Source of the DNA: Ideonella paludis
GTDB taxonomy: Bacteria; Pseudomonadota; Gammaproteobacteria; Burkholderiales; Burkholderiaceae_C
Length of the DNA stretch: 64,000 nt
Assembly: GCF_018069865.1 (NCBI RefSeq)
Contig: NZ_JAGQDG010000004.1
Location: 124,001 to 188,000, forward strand
Direction of reading: 5' to 3'
Shown here: positions 12,332-22,002 of the stretch, one piece after another
Numbering within the stretch: position 1 is the stretch's first letter
Layout of the letters: every line of letters begins with the position of its first letter
Notes under the pieces: generated by a model
What the model saw: only the letters and a program-made list of their open reading frames with translations
What the model was told of the DNA's origin: nothing
The model's database searches: none
Position numbers and translations under genes: made by a program

Positions 12332-12859
12332 ATGGCCCGCAAGCTCTCGCTCTCCAGCCGCTCGTCCGGCCCCAGCCTGGGTCTGTGGCTGGGCTTGGCG
12401 GCCATCATCATCTTATTGGACCAGTTCACCAAGGTGCTGATCGTCGGCAACTTCCAGTTGGGAGACAGCGTCACCGTCACCTCCTACTTCAATGTGGTGA
12501 GGGTGCACAACACGGGCGCTGCCTTCAGTTTCTTGGCCAACGCCTCGGGCTGGCAGCGCTGGTTTTTTGTGGGCTTGGGCGCCGTGGCCTCTTGCGTGAT
12601 CGTGTGGATGCTGCGCAGCCACCCCACGCAAAAGCTGTTCTGTCTGGCCGTCACGCTCATCTTGGGCGGCGCCATTGGCAACGTCATCGACCGCATTTGG
12701 CACGGCTATGTGGTCGACTTCTTGCAGTTCCACTGGGACTTCCTCGCGCCCGTCTTCCATGGCGGTTACTTCCCCAGCTTCAACGTGGCCGACATGGCCA
12801 TTACGGGTGGGGCTATCGGCTTGATCCTGGACGAGCTGTTGCGCGTACGCCGGAGTTAA
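12332..12859 (+). CDS. lspA: Lipoprotein signal peptidase (signal peptidase II)
   Basis: 175 residues with four predicted membrane helices. Conserved blocks: DQFTKVLI after TM1, [30 protein letters not shown] and [11 protein letters not shown]; the two catalytic Asp residues lie in the last two motifs. It removes signal peptides from lipidated prolipoproteins in the inner membrane. Co-transcribed with ileS. A natural client in this window is the rhodanese lipoprotein at 30003. Confidence 0.97.
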   Translation: MARKLSLSSRSSGPSLGLWLGLAAIIILLDQFTKVLIVGNFQLGDSVTVTSYFNVVRVHNTGAAFSFLANASGWQRWFFVGLGAVASCVIVWMLRSHPTQKLFCLAVTLILGGAIGNVIDRIWHGYVVDFLQFHWDFLAPVFHGGYFPSFNVADMAITGGAIGLILDELLRVRRS

Positions 12860-13016
12860 GCCGGCGCTGCCGCGCACGATTGCCGGGTTTTTTGCCTGCT
12901 GTACCGGGTTTTGGCCGCAGTAGGTGCGCGCTAACGTGGTGACTCTGAGCACTGCCCATGCCTGTGAACGCATCTCCGATGCATACAGGACAGGGTTTCG
13001 TTCACACGGAGTACCC

Positions 13017-14411
13017 ATGAAAAACCGCCTGCTTGACTCTCAACGCTCCTCTGCTGACCGCGCCGCCGCGTCAGCCTGGGGCTTGTTGGACGACACCCGC
13101 TCTCGCCCACCGAGCAGCTCGGGCTTCACGCCTTTTGACCCCTTGGCCTTCAGCCTGGCCGACTCGTCTCTGGCTGATCTTGGCGTCGACACCGAGGGCC
13201 TGGACTGCTGCACCATGAGCGCCAGCCCGGTCTATGCGCGCAGCCTGGAGCCGCTCTCCATTCGCTTGAACGTGCAGCGCCGCGAGCATGCGACGGACGC
13301 CGACGCCATGCTGGTCTGGAAGAGCCTGTGCACGCACCTGGCGGACATCAAATGCCCGGTCTGGGTTCGCGTCAACAACGACCGCTGGCTCCAACGCCTC
13401 TTGACCCTGGACAGCCCGCCCAATTTGCTGCTGGAAGTCCCGGTCTTCCTGGCCTCCGACGACGTGTGGTGTTCTGACCTGCCGCCCAACAAATCGCGCG
13501 GCCCCGACCTCATCATCAACGGCCGCCCCAGCCGCAAAGTGCCGACCCAGCTCTTGCAGCGCGTCAGCTGCGTGCTCTTTGACCGCAACGATGAGCGGCG
13601 ACACATGGACCCCTTGGGTGCAGCCTACCAAGCCCTTCGCCTGACCCCCTTTGTGCACGAGCGCTGCACTTCTCCCGAAGAGGTGGATGCCTCCTTCGAG
13701 TTGGGCGCCTTTGGTGTCGTGGGCCACGAGTGGGCCACCCAGTCCCCCAACGAGACCAGCACGGCCTTGGCCGACCATCGCTCCTTGGGCGCCATTGAGT
13801 TCTTCAGCCTCTTGATGCACGGCTCCTCGGCCACGGTGTTGCACGAGGCCTTGCGCCGCCACCCAGGCCTGGGCGAGCAGCTGATGCGCATTGCCAGCTT
13901 CTTGGCGAGCCTGAGCGGCCAGCAACCGGTGGCATCGCTGCACGAAGCGCTCAGCCTGTCGCGCCGCACCCACTTGGCACGGGCTGCTGCGCTGATGCTG
14001 CCGCTGGTCATCGGCCGCCACCTCGGCCGCACGCTGGGCTTCCCTGCCACCTACCGAGCGCTGTTTCTTGCTCATCTGATGGCTGACCAGGCCGACCAAG
14101 AGCTGCGCGAGCTGGCCTTCATGGCGGCAGCCGTCTCCACCTTGCCCGCCGTGCTGCAACTCAGCAGCGATGAGGTGGCTCGCTTGCTGCACCTGCCGCT
14201 GCGGGTCAAGGAGTCCCTCAATCGGCAAGGCGACCTGAGCGCCTGGATCAAGCTGGCCGAAGCCTCAGACACCCTGCCCCCGCTGGAAGTCCGCAACGCC
14301 GCTTTGGCGCTGAACATCGGCCAGCCCGACGTCAACCAGACCCTGATCTTCAGCCTGCGCCATACCTGCCGGCTGTGGCAAGCCCACTGGACGGAAGCCC
14401 TCAGCCTGTAA
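13017..14411 (+). CDS. Degenerate EAL domain + HDOD domain protein (YuxH-like signalling protein)
   Basis: 464 residues from the ATG at 13017, chosen because a GGAG lies 5 nt upstream; an in-frame start at 12924 has no RBS. The N-terminal half follows the EAL fold order of YuxH/CdgJ proteins (VYARSLEPLSIRLNV, VWVRVNNDRWLQRLL, LLLEVPV, then FGVVGHEWA) but has no EAL triad, DDFG or other metal ligands, so it should not hydrolyse c-di-GMP. The C-terminal half is HDOD-like (LRRHPGLGEQLMRIASFLASLSGQQPVASLHEAL). Such proteins act as signalling adaptors, often affecting motility. Family call moderately certain. Confidence 0.6.
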   Translation: MKNRLLDSQRSSADRAAASAWGLLDDTRSRPPSSSGFTPFDPLAFSLADSSLADLGVDTEGLDCCTMSASPVYARSLEPLSIRLNVQRREHATDADAMLVWKSLCTHLADIKCPVWVRVNNDRWLQRLLTLDSPPNLLLEVPVFLASDDVWCSDLPPNKSRGPDLIINGRPSRKVPTQLLQRVSCVLFDRNDERRHMDPLGAAYQALRLTPFVHERCTSPEEVDASFELGAFGVVGHEWATQSPNETSTALADHRSLGAIEFFSLLMHGSSATVLHEALRRHPGLGEQLMRIASFLASLSGQQPVASLHEALSLSRRTHLARAAALMLPLVIGRHLGRTLGFPATYRALFLAHLMADQADQELRELAFMAAAVSTLPAVLQLSSDEVARLLHLPLRVKESLNRQGDLSAWIKLAEASDTLPPLEVRNAALALNIGQPDVNQTLIFSLRHTCRLWQAHWTEALSL

Positions 14412-14493
14412 GCCCTCCACCCTGGGGCGGGTTTGCCCCAGGTCGGGTGTGCCCGCTGGACGACGAGCCTGCGCTTGCGTAAGCTCAAGTTCC

Positions 14494-15327
14494 ATGCAGG
14501 CTGATACCCCTTCCTCTCCAGACGACCTCTCTGCGCTCCCTTCGCCGCAGACAAAGCCCGAAACCGACGCCACCGTCGCGCGGCAAGCCCTGCAGTTGCG
14601 CCCCTTGAGCTGGGGCGCTCCCTTGCGATGGATCAAGCTTGGCTGGAAGGATTTCATCCGTGCGCCCGGCATCGGCCTGTTTTACGGCGCCTGCTTCATG
14701 GCCATGGGCTGGGCCTTGCTCAAAGTGTTTGAGCATGCACCGGCCTACACCTTGGCTCTATCAGCTGGCTTTTTGCTCATGGGGCCCTTTCTCTGCCTGG
14801 GCCTCTACCACGCCAGCAAACAGTTAGAGCAAGGCCTCAAGCCCGACTTTGGGCAAAGCTTGCTGGCCTGGGACACCCGCACCGGCACCCTGGCGATCTT
14901 TGGTTTTGTTTTGCTGGTGCTGGAGATGATCTGGGGGCGCGCCTCCTTGATCGTCTTCGCGGTCAGCTTTGACGGCATGCCCGACTTCAAAGGCTCTTTG
15001 CTGGCGCTGCTGAACCCCGAGAACATCGACTTCATCATCGCCTATGTCTTGGTGGGGGCCTTTTTTGCGGGCCTGATCTTTGCGGTCACCGTGATTTCCA
15101 TCCCCATGATCCTGGACCGCCAGACCGACGCCATCACCGCCGGCCTGACCAGCTTCCGCCTCGTCCTCACCCAGCCCGGCGTGATGCTGTGGTGGGGAAT
15201 GCTGCTGACGATACTGGTCGTCTTAGCCTTGCTGCCCTGGTTTGCGGGCTTGCTGATCGTCGGCCCTGTGACCGGCCATGCCACCTGGCATGCCTATCGC
15301 GAGGCGGTGGCTGTCAACGAGGAGTGA
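14494..15327 (+). CDS. DUF2189 family integral membrane protein
   Basis: 277 residues from ATG 14494; an upstream in-frame GTG (14449) would add 15 residues of unlikely composition. A 35-residue polar N-terminus precedes PLRWIKLGWKDFIRAPGIGLFYG, the characteristic start of DUF2189, then about six hydrophobic segments and a C-terminus ending GHATWHAYREAV. The family has no established function in my knowledge; some members sit near cytochrome c oxidase genes, which is not the case here. It stands alone between the EAL-HDOD gene and a small unknown gene. Confidence 0.75.
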   Translation: MQADTPSSPDDLSALPSPQTKPETDATVARQALQLRPLSWGAPLRWIKLGWKDFIRAPGIGLFYGACFMAMGWALLKVFEHAPAYTLALSAGFLLMGPFLCLGLYHASKQLEQGLKPDFGQSLLAWDTRTGTLAIFGFVLLVLEMIWGRASLIVFAVSFDGMPDFKGSLLALLNPENIDFIIAYVLVGAFFAGLIFAVTVISIPMILDRQTDAITAGLTSFRLVLTQPGVMLWWGMLLTILVVLALLPWFAGLLIVGPVTGHATWHAYREAVAVNEE

Positions 15328-15477
15328 ATAGGCCCGAAGGTGCGCTGGAGAAGTCCAGGCACTTTGCAAGGCACTGTAGGCGCGACAGCCGCCACTCAAG
15401 CCTATATACGGCCATCGCATGACGATGGCCGTTTTCATTCGTTCCCTGAAAAGTCCGTCGCTCGCACCATGTGAGCC

Positions 15478-15780
15478 ATGGACACCGCCACACCCACTGC
15501 AGCCCGCCCCACCCGGCCCCTGAGCCTGCCCTTCACGGGGCAAGCCTTGCGCCAAGCCGTCGCACAGCGGGACATCCGTTTGTTGATGAACGCCGCACAC
15601 CAATTGCGCATTGCAGGCTTCACGGTCGACCCACAGCGCCTGACCGAAGACCTGCTGTCCAACGGCTGCACTTGGCTGACCGACCCGTTTGGCCAGCGCG
15701 TTCCCCTGCAGGTGCAGGTGCCCGAAGCCAGCCCACGCCAGCAGGTGGACACGCAGGTGCCCTTCCGGATGTCGGCCTGA
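15478..15780 (+). CDS. Small hypothetical protein, 100 residues
   Basis: Soluble protein with a Pro/Thr/Ala-rich first 15 residues, no membrane segment or signal peptide and a central helical stretch (ALRQAVAQRDIRLLMNAAHQL). I do not recognise the family. Start chosen at ATG 15478, with a weak GTGAG upstream. It lies 51 nt before the Mop-like gene on the same strand, so the two may be co-transcribed into the sulfate/molybdate-themed group. Codon use matches neighbours, so it is probably a real gene. Confidence 0.55.
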   Translation: MDTATPTAARPTRPLSLPFTGQALRQAVAQRDIRLLMNAAHQLRIAGFTVDPQRLTEDLLSNGCTWLTDPFGQRVPLQVQVPEASPRQQVDTQVPFRMSA

Positions 15781-15831
15781 GCCCGGCCACTTCGCCCCCC
15801 TCTTCCTCTCGTTTCCAAATCAGGAGTTCCC

Positions 15832-16050
15832 ATGAGCATCATCGCCGTCAACGCACGCAACCAGTTCCGCGGCAAGGTCCGCGAAATCATTGAAGGCCCT
15901 GTCGTCTCAGAAGTCGATGTCGAGACCCCGTCGGGCCTCATCGTCACCTCGGTCATCACCACACGCTCGGTGCATGAGCTCGGGCTCAAGGTGGGCCGTG
16001 ACGTGGTAGCCCTGGTCAAGTCCACCGAAGTCTCCATCGCCACCCTCTGA
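15832..16050 (+). CDS. Mop-like molybdopterin/molybdate-binding protein (single TOBE domain)
   Basis: 72 residues forming one Mop/TOBE unit: SARNQF-type start (AVNARNQFRGKVREIIEGPVVSEVDV), then VTSVITTRSVHELGLKVGRDVVALVKSTEVSIA, the conserved oxyanion-binding pattern with VKSTEV. Single-Mop proteins oligomerise to store or buffer molybdate or tungstate. AGGAG precedes the ATG. Its place before the sulfate transporter genes is notable because molybdate and sulfate compete for related ABC importers. Confidence 0.88.
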   Translation: MSIIAVNARNQFRGKVREIIEGPVVSEVDVETPSGLIVTSVITTRSVHELGLKVGRDVVALVKSTEVSIATL

Positions 16051-16077
16051 CGCTCAACCCGCAACAAGGAGGCCTTC

Positions 16078-16752
16078 ATGGCGTGGTCTGAACTCCGCAC
16101 CCGTTTGCTGATCATGCCCGGCCTGCATGGCAGCGGGCCGGATCATTGGCAAACCTGGCTGGAGCGCCAGCACCCTGGCGCGGTGCGTGTGCGTGTGCCC
16201 AACTGGAGCGCACCACACCTGGACGACTGGGCGCTGGCGATTGACCGCACCTTGGCCGAGGCGCAATCCCCGCCGGTGGCACCAGCGCCCGTCTCGACGG
16301 TGGCGGAGCCGTCGGCCCGGGTCAGGCTGCTCTACCCGGAGCGGCCCGCTGAAGCCTGGATCGCCGTGGGCCACAGTTTTGGCTGCCTGGCCCTGGCGCG
16401 CTATCTGCAACAGCGCGGCCGTGGCCTGCAAGCGGCCTTGCTGGTGGCACCCGCCAACCCTGACCGCTTCAACATCCCGGAAGGCGTGCTGGACCGCAAC
16501 CTGCCCTGCCGCAGCACCTTGATCTACAGCCGCAGCGACCCTTGGATGAGCGTCTCGGACGCCCGCTACTACGGACAGCGCTGGGGCAGCCAACTGATGG
16601 ATGCCGGTGAAGCCGGCCACATCAACCCAGAGTCTGGCTACGGCCCTTGGCCACTGGCCCGCCAATGGATCAATCAAATGATTCAAACCTTGGAAGCCGA
16701 GCATCAGCGCCTGCACCCACCGCGCGCCAGCACGCTGCGCTTTGCCACCTGA
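16078..16752 (+). CDS. RBBP9/YdeN-family serine hydrolase (alpha/beta hydrolase)
   Basis: 224 residues. GLHGSGPDHWQTWLE near the N-terminus, the nucleophile elbow GHSFG (Ser100) and GEAGHINPESGYGPWP carrying the catalytic His are the signature of the RBBP9/YdeN family. Substrate unknown. Excellent RBS (AAGGAGG, 6 nt before ATG). It lies 27 nt after the Mop-like gene and directly upstream of the sulfate transport promoter. An insert of about 25 Pro/Ala-rich residues (66-90) before the nucleophile strand is unusual. Confidence 0.82.
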   Translation: MAWSELRTRLLIMPGLHGSGPDHWQTWLERQHPGAVRVRVPNWSAPHLDDWALAIDRTLAEAQSPPVAPAPVSTVAEPSARVRLLYPERPAEAWIAVGHSFGCLALARYLQQRGRGLQAALLVAPANPDRFNIPEGVLDRNLPCRSTLIYSRSDPWMSVSDARYYGQRWGSQLMDAGEAGHINPESGYGPWPLARQWINQMIQTLEAEHQRLHPPRASTLRFAT

Positions 16753-16772
16753 ACCACCCAAACACGCAAACC

Positions 16773-16826
16773 GCATAAGCAGCAACGATTTGATTCGTTC
16801 CCTGTTCGGTGGCTAGTTTTTAGCAT
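16773..16826 (+). promoter_or_regulatory. Candidate CysB-type control box and promoter of sbp
   Basis: A 29-nt element (16773-16801) begins GCATAAGCA and ends TTCGTTCC; 19 nt later is TAGCAT (16821-16826), a plausible -10 hexamer. The same element with the same spacing lies before cysT at 17949-18002. CysB is encoded four genes downstream and is the likely activator; this is inference from recurrence and context. Confidence 0.6.
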
Positions 16827-16876
16827 GACCTCCATGCCGACACCTCGCTCGGCCCGGTTTTTCAAAGGATTCATTC

Positions 16877-17896
16877 ATGTTGTCTCGTCGCCTCTCCCTG
16901 GCCGCCCTCAGCACGCTGGCGCTGTCTCTGGCCGCGCCCTTGGCCCACGCCCAAGCCAAGGACATCACGCTGCTCAATGTCTCCTATGACCCCACGCGTG
17001 AGCTCTACCAAGATTTCAACAAGTCCTTTGCCGCTCACTGGAAGGCCAAGACCGGTGCCAACGTCAGCGTCAAGCAATCGCATGGTGGCTCGGGCAAGCA
17101 AGCCCGCTCGGTGATTGACGGCCTGGAGGCCGATGTCGTCACCTTGGCGCTGGCCTATGACATTGATGAGCTGGAAGCCAAGGCCAAGCTCATCCCGGCC
17201 AACTGGCAAAAGCGCCTGCCGCACAACAGCAGCCCCTACACCTCGACCCTGGTCTTCTTGGTGCGCAAGGGCAACCCCAAGGGCATCAAAGACTGGGCCG
17301 ACCTGGTCAAGCCAGGTGTGCAGGTCATCACCCCCAACCCCAAGACCTCGGGCGGCGCCCGCTGGAACTACCTGGCCGCCTGGGGCTATGCCCTGAAGCA
17401 GCCCGGTGGCAATGAGGCCAAGGCCAAAGACTTCGTCACCGCGCTGTTCAAGAACGTGCCGGTGCTCGACTCTGGCGCCCGTGGCTCCACCATCACCTTT
17501 GTCGAACGCGGCATTGGCGACGTGTTCATCTCCTGGGAAAACGAAGCCTTCTTGGCCGTCAAAGAGCTGGGTCCGGATAAGTTCGAGATCGTGGTGCCTT
17601 CGATCAGCATGCTGGCCGAGCCGCCGGTGACCGTGGTGGACAAAGTGGTGGACAAGCGCGGCACGCGTGAGGTGGCCACCGCCTACCTGAACCACCTCTA
17701 CAGCCCAGAAGGCCAGAAGATCGCGGCCGAAAACTACTACCGCCCCACCGACCCCAAGGTCGCGGCGCAGTACGAAAAGTTCTTCCCCAAGATCAAGCTC
17801 TTCACCATTGACGAAGTGTTTGGCGGCTGGGCCAAGGCGCAGAAAACACACTTTGCCGACGGCGGTGTGTTCGACGCGATCTACACCAAGAAGTAA
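16877..17896 (+). CDS. sbp: Sulfate-binding periplasmic protein
   Basis: 339 residues with a Sec signal peptide ([24 protein letters not shown], cleavage near 26). Mature part matches Sbp/Cys[55 protein letters not shown] and [17 protein letters not shown]. It captures sulfate (or thiosulfate) for the CysTWA importer. RBS AAAGGA lies 8 nt before the ATG. Transcription probably starts after TAGCAT at 16821 and stops at the hairpin at 17915, so sbp can be made as a single-gene transcript in excess of the permease. Confidence 0.96.
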   Translation: MLSRRLSLAALSTLALSLAAPLAHAQAKDITLLNVSYDPTRELYQDFNKSFAAHWKAKTGANVSVKQSHGGSGKQARSVIDGLEADVVTLALAYDIDELEAKAKLIPANWQKRLPHNSSPYTSTLVFLVRKGNPKGIKDWADLVKPGVQVITPNPKTSGGARWNYLAAWGYALKQPGGNEAKAKDFVTALFKNVPVLDSGARGSTITFVERGIGDVFISWENEAFLAVKELGPDKFEIVVPSISMLAEPPVTVVDKVVDKRGTREVATAYLNHLYSPEGQKIAAENYYRPTDPKVAAQYEKFFPKIKLFTIDEVFGGWAKAQKTHFADGGVFDAIYTKK

Positions 17897-17914
17897 TTCA
17901 GCAGTTCGCGCCTG

Positions 17915-17948
17915 ACAAGCCCGCCCATCGCGGGCTTGTTTGCTTTTT
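17915..17948 (+). terminator. Rho-independent terminator of sbp
   Basis: Ten-base stem ACAAGCCCGC/GCGGGCTTGT (17915-17924, 17930-17939), loop CCATC, followed by the T-rich tail TTTGCTTTTT. The cysT control box begins immediately after. Confidence 0.85.
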
Positions 17949-18002
17949 GCATAAGCAAGCGCGTTTTGCTTCGTTCCGCGTTTGACGCGTACTGCCTAGC
18001 AT
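17949..18002 (+). promoter_or_regulatory. Candidate CysB-type control box and promoter of cysTWA
   Basis: 29-nt element (17949-17977) with GCATAAGCA and TTCGTTCC at the same positions as the copy before sbp, then exactly 19 nt to TAGCAT (17997-18002). It sits between the sbp terminator and cysT, giving the permease genes their own promoter. Confidence 0.6.
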
Positions 18003-18018
18003 CGCGCCTTCATTTGAA

Positions 18019-18864
18019 GTGATTCCTTCCGTGCTGCTGTCCAAAACCCTCCTCAAGCGCCACAGCGTCCTGCCCGGTTTCGACCTGGCCTTGGGCTTTG
18101 CGGTGCTCTATCTCAGCATCGTGGTGCTGATCCCGCTCTCAGCGGTGTTCTTCAAGACCTTCACCCTCACGTGGAGCCAATTTGTCGAAGCCGTGGCATC
18201 GCCCCGGGTGGTCGCGTCTTACCAACTGACCTTTGGTGCTTCGCTGGCCGCCGCTCTGCTGAACGGCGTGTTTGGTCTGCTCGTGGCTTGGGTGCTGGTG
18301 CGCTATGAGTTTCCGGGCCGCCTCATCGTCGACGCGCTGGTGGATCTGCCCTTTGCCTTGCCCACCGCCGTGGCCGGCATTGCGCTGACGGCCCTGTATG
18401 CGCAGAACGGCTGGATCGGCGAGCTGCTACCTTTCAAGGTGGCCTTCACGCCGCTGGGCGTGTTTGTGGCGCTGACCTTCATTGGCCTGCCCTTTGTGGT
18501 GCGCACCGTGCAGCCCGTGCTAGAAGACCTGCAAAAGGAGCTGGAAGAGGCCGCTGCCACCCTGGGCGCCACCCGCCTGCAAACCTTTTGGAACGTGATT
18601 CTGCCCACCGTCATGCCGGCGCTGTTGACGGGCTTTGCCCTGGCCTTCGCGCGCGCCTTGGGTGAGTACGGCTCGGTCATCTTCATTGCCGGCAACATGC
18701 CCATGGTCAGCGAGATCACCCCGCTGCTCATCATCACCAAGCTGGAGCAATACGACTATGCCGGTGCCACCGCGATTGCTGTGGTGATGCTGGTCACGGC
18801 CTTCGTGCTGCTGCTGGCCATCAATCTCTTGCAGGCGTGGACCCGCAAACGCCAAGGCCGTTGA
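18019..18864 (+). CDS. cysT: Sulfate ABC transporter permease CysT (CysU)
   Basis: 281 residues, six membrane helices, with the permease EAA loop [43 protein letters not shown], which contacts the ATPase. The GTG at 18019 has no clear RBS and would be only about 10 nt from the predicted transcription start; GTG 18031, preceded by GAAGTGA, is an alternative giving 277 residues. Forms a heterodimer with CysW. The stop is one base before the cysW ATG. Confidence 0.95.
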   Translation: MIPSVLLSKTLLKRHSVLPGFDLALGFAVLYLSIVVLIPLSAVFFKTFTLTWSQFVEAVASPRVVASYQLTFGASLAAALLNGVFGLLVAWVLVRYEFPGRLIVDALVDLPFALPTAVAGIALTALYAQNGWIGELLPFKVAFTPLGVFVALTFIGLPFVVRTVQPVLEDLQKELEEAAATLGATRLQTFWNVILPTVMPALLTGFALAFARALGEYGSVIFIAGNMPMVSEITPLLIITKLEQYDYAGATAIAVVMLVTAFVLLLAINLLQAWTRKRQGR

Positions 18865-18865
18865 T

Positions 18866-19810
18866 ATGAATACCGCAACACTCGCGCAAGACACCACGCC
18901 CACCGGCCTCGACAAGACAGCGCCGGACAACCCCCAGCCTCGTCCACGCACGCGGGCCCGCTCGGCCCTGGCCGCCAACCAAGAGCCCGCCTGGGTGCGC
19001 TGGACGCTGATCGGCTTGGCTCTGGCCTTCCTGTCCTTCTTTCTCTTTGTGCCGCTGATCGCGGTCTTCCACGAAGCCTTCAAAAAGGGCTGGGATGTCT
19101 ACCTGGCGGCCATCACCGAGCCCGACGCGCTCTCGGCCATCAAGCTCACGCTGATTGCAGCCGTCATCTCGGTGCCCTTGAACCTGGTGTTCGGGGTGTC
19201 GGCGGCCTGGGCCATCGCCAAGTTCGAATTCCGTGGCAAGAGCGTGCTGCTCACGCTGATCGACCTGCCTTTCAGCGTCAGCCCGGTCATTGCGGGTCTG
19301 ATCTACATGCTGGTGTTTGGCCTGCAAGGCTGGTTTGGTGAATGGCTGCGCGACAACGACCTGAAGATCGCCTTTGCCGTGCCGGGCATCGTGCTGGCCA
19401 CCGTGTTCGTGACCTTCCCCTTTGTGGCGCGCGAGCTGATCCCGCTGATGCAGGCCCAAGGCAACGAGCAAGAAGAAGCGGCCCGCGTGCTGGGCGCCAG
19501 TGGCTGGCAGATCTTCAGCCGGGTGACCCTGCCCAATGTGAAGTGGGCCCTGCTCTACGGCGTGATCTTGTGCAATGCGCGCGCCATGGGCGAGTTCGGC
19601 GCCGTTTCTGTGGTCTCTGGTCACATCCGGGGCTCCACCAACACCATGCCCCTGCACATCGAAATTCTCTACAACGAGTACCAGTTTGCAGCCGCCTTTG
19701 CGGTGGCCTCGCTGCTGGCCGCCCTGGCGCTGGTGACCCTGGTGCTGAAGTACATCGTCGAGCAACGTGTGAAGCACGAAAAGCGCTCGGCCCAAGCCGA
19801 AACCGTGTGA
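18866..19810 (+). CDS. cysW: Sulfate ABC transporter permease CysW
   Basis: 314 residues. A polar N-terminal extension of about 45 residues is followed by six membrane helices. The EAA loop is [54 protein letters not shown], typical of CysW. Pairs with CysT in the inner membrane. Overlap-like spacing (one base) with cysT and 7 nt to cysA indicates one transcript. Confidence 0.95.
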   Translation: MNTATLAQDTTPTGLDKTAPDNPQPRPRTRARSALAANQEPAWVRWTLIGLALAFLSFFLFVPLIAVFHEAFKKGWDVYLAAITEPDALSAIKLTLIAAVISVPLNLVFGVSAAWAIAKFEFRGKSVLLTLIDLPFSVSPVIAGLIYMLVFGLQGWFGEWLRDNDLKIAFAVPGIVLATVFVTFPFVARELIPLMQAQGNEQEEAARVLGASGWQIFSRVTLPNVKWALLYGVILCNARAMGEFGAVSVVSGHIRGSTNTMPLHIEILYNEYQFAAAFAVASLLAALALVTLVLKYIVEQRVKHEKRSAQAETV

Positions 19811-19817
19811 GCCCCTC

Positions 19818-20825
19818 ATGAGCATCGAAGTCAAAAGCCTCAACAAGCGCTTCGGCACCCTGGCCGTTTGCGACAACCTCAACCTGACCATCCCCTCGGG
19901 CGAACTGGTCGCCTTGCTCGGCCCCTCAGGCTCGGGCAAGACCACGCTGCTGCGCATCATCGCGGGCCTGGAGCAACCAGACTCCGGCAGCGTGCACTTC
20001 CACGGTGAAGACGCCACCTTCGACGATGTGCGTGACCGCAATGTGGGCTTTGTGTTCCAGCACTATGCCTTGTTCGGCCACATGACCATTTTCGAAAACA
20101 TTGCCTTTGGCCTGCGCGTGCGGCCCCGCTCCAGCCGCCCCTCAGAGGCCGCCATCCGCACCAAGGTGATGGACTTGCTGAAGCTGGTCCAGCTCGACGC
20201 CATCGCCTCGCGCTATCCACACCAGCTCTCGGGCGGCCAGCGCCAGCGCGTGGCCTTGGCCCGTGCGCTTGCGGTGGAGCCCAAAGTGCTGCTGCTCGAT
20301 GAGCCCTTCGGCGCCTTGGATGCCAAGGTGCGCAAAGAGCTGCGCCGCTGGCTGCGCCGTCTGCATGACGAAATGCATGTCACCAGCGTCTTTGTGACCC
20401 ACGACCAAGAAGAGGCGATGGAAGTCGCCGACCGCATCGTGGTGATGAACCAAGGCCGCATCGAGCAAGAGGGCAGCCCCGACGAGGTCTACGACCACCC
20501 GGCCACCCCCTTTGTGCTGAAGTTCCTGGGCGACGTGAACCTCTTCCACGGCCGGGGCACGCCCAGCCAAGAAGTGAGCTATGTCCGCCCGCATGAGTTG
20601 GACATCGTCACCACACCGTCAGACGACACCTGGGCCGTGACCCTGGCCCAAGCGCTGACCGTCGGCCCCAACACCCGCTTGGAGTTCAAGCGCGAAGACG
20701 GCAGCTATGTAGATGTGGAGCTGAGCCGCGAAGCCTGGCAAGCGCTGCGCGCCCAGCTCAAGCTGGAGAGCGGCAGCGCGGTGCATTTGCGGCCGAGGCG
20801 TGTGACGCGGTTTGCGGCTGCTTGA
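19818..20825 (+). CDS. cysA: Sulfate ABC transporter ATP-binding protein
   Basis: 335 residues. Walker A GPSGSGKT at 35-42, ABC signature LSGGQ at 137-141, Walker B with [11 protein letters not shown] around 156-166 and the switch His in [14 protein letters not shown]. The C-terminal roughly 100 residues form the TOBE-like regulatory domain of CysA. Energises CysTW. It ends about 110 nt before the convergent cysB stop. Confidence 0.96.
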   Translation: MSIEVKSLNKRFGTLAVCDNLNLTIPSGELVALLGPSGSGKTTLLRIIAGLEQPDSGSVHFHGEDATFDDVRDRNVGFVFQHYALFGHMTIFENIAFGLRVRPRSSRPSEAAIRTKVMDLLKLVQLDAIASRYPHQLSGGQRQRVALARALAVEPKVLLLDEPFGALDAKVRKELRRWLRRLHDEMHVTSVFVTHDQEEAMEVADRIVVMNQGRIEQEGSPDEVYDHPATPFVLKFLGDVNLFHGRGTPSQEVSYVRPHELDIVTTPSDDTWAVTLAQALTVGPNTRLEFKREDGSYVDVELSREAWQALRAQLKLESGSAVHLRPRRVTRFAAA

Positions 20826-20830
20826 CTAAC

Positions 20831-20934
20831 GGCCCCTGGGTGGGGCCTATCTCAAGCGATTCAGCCCGTCTCCTCGTGTTCAGGCACGTTCGTCCATTCA
20901 ACCCGAAGGGCAGTTGCCCTCCAGCGTGCCCTTC
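20831..20934. terminator. Two hairpins between convergent cysA and cysB
   Basis: Stem GGCCCC/GGGGCC at 20831-20847 and a second, GAAGGGCA/TGCCCTTC, at 20905-20934 overlapping the last two bases of cysB. Neither has a strong T run, so termination function is moderate inference from their convergent position. Confidence 0.4.
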
Positions 20935-21877
20935 ACAAAGGCGCCTCAGGCACCCCCACAGGTGCGGCCTGCGCCTGCGCCACGATCTCGCGCTGCAGAT
21001 GTGGCGCGAACAGCGTCACAAACTCATACGCGAATGAACGCAGCAGGCTGCCACGGCGAACGCCCACGCTGGTGGTGTTGATGGCAAACAGATTGCGTGC
21101 ATCGATGGCACGCAAATGGCTATCGCGCTCCTCGTCAAAGGCAATGGCCGCAATGATGCCTACACCCATGCCCAGTTCTACATAGGTTTTGATCACGTCG
21201 GCATCCATCGCCGTCATCACCACACGCGGGTTGAGGCCGGCGCGCTTGAAGGCATCGTCGATGCTGCCGCGCCCGGTAAAGCCGGTGTCATAGGTAATGA
21301 CCGGGTGCTCGGCCAGACGCTCTAAGGTCACCACCCCATCCAGCAGTGCGTGTCCGGGCGGCACAACGAGTGAGTGACTCCAGCGATAGCAAGGCAGTGC
21401 GACCAGCTCGGGCTCTTCGGCCAAAGCATGGGAGGCGATGCCGATGTCAGCGGTGCCATCGAGAAGCCACTGAGCAATCTGTGCTGGCGAACCCTGATGC
21501 AGTTGCAACTGGACCTTGGGAAAGCGGGCCCGGAAGTCATGCACGGCCGTCGGCAGCGCATAGCGGGCTTGCGAGTGCGTCGCCGCAATGCTGAGGGTGC
21601 CACTCTCGCCCTCCAAAAAATCTTCGCTGGCCCGCTTGAGGTTGTCTGCGTCCAGCAGCAAGCGCTCGACCCACGGCATCACGCGTTGCCCGGCTGGGGT
21701 CAGCCCGGTCAGGCGCTTGCCCACCCGAATGAAGATCTCCAGGCCCAACTCGTCTTCCAGCTCGCGAATCTGGCGGCTGACACCTGGCTGTGAGGTGTGC
21801 AAAACCGTCGCCACCTCAGTGAGGTTGAAGTTGCGACGCACGGCTTCGCGCAGAGAGCGCAATTGCTGGAAGTTCAT
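20933..21877 (-). CDS. cysB: LysR-type regulator CysB
   Basis: 314 residues from the ATG at 21877, chosen because CysB proteins begin MNFQQLRSLREA; an in-frame ATG 75 nt upstream (21952) is less typical. N-terminal winged HTH (LTEVATVLHTSQPGVSRQIRELEDELG) and inducer domain with ATHSQARYALP, the sulfate/O-acetylserine-binding region of CysB. It activates sulfate uptake and reduction genes when cysteine is short. Convergent with cysA; the candidate target boxes lie at 16773 and 17949. Confidence 0.93.
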   Translation of the reverse strand: MNFQQLRSLREAVRRNFNLTEVATVLHTSQPGVSRQIRELEDELGLEIFIRVGKRLTGLTPAGQRVMPWVERLLLDADNLKRASEDFLEGESGTLSIAATHSQARYALPTAVHDFRARFPKVQLQLHQGSPAQIAQWLLDGTADIGIASHALAEEPELVALPCYRWSHSLVVPPGHALLDGVVTLERLAEHPVITYDTGFTGRGSIDDAFKRAGLNPRVVMTAMDADVIKTYVELGMGVGIIAAIAFDEERDSHLRAIDARNLFAINTTSVGVRRGSLLRSFAYEFVTLFAPHLQREIVAQAQAAPVGVPEAPL

Positions 21878-22002
21878 GGGCGTGATGCTGATGAGCGGCG
21901 ACTCCTGGGTGGAGCGGTTACTCATTATCAAGATCGTGGCCAATGCGGCCAACGACGAATCCCGCCTATGCCCATGCGCTCAGCGCATAAGCAAGCAGTG
22001 CC

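Noticed and set aside
12924-13016. N-terminal extension of the EAL-HDOD protein
   Set aside because: No ribosome-binding site at 12924, while the ATG at 13017 has GGAG in place; the extension probably holds the promoter.
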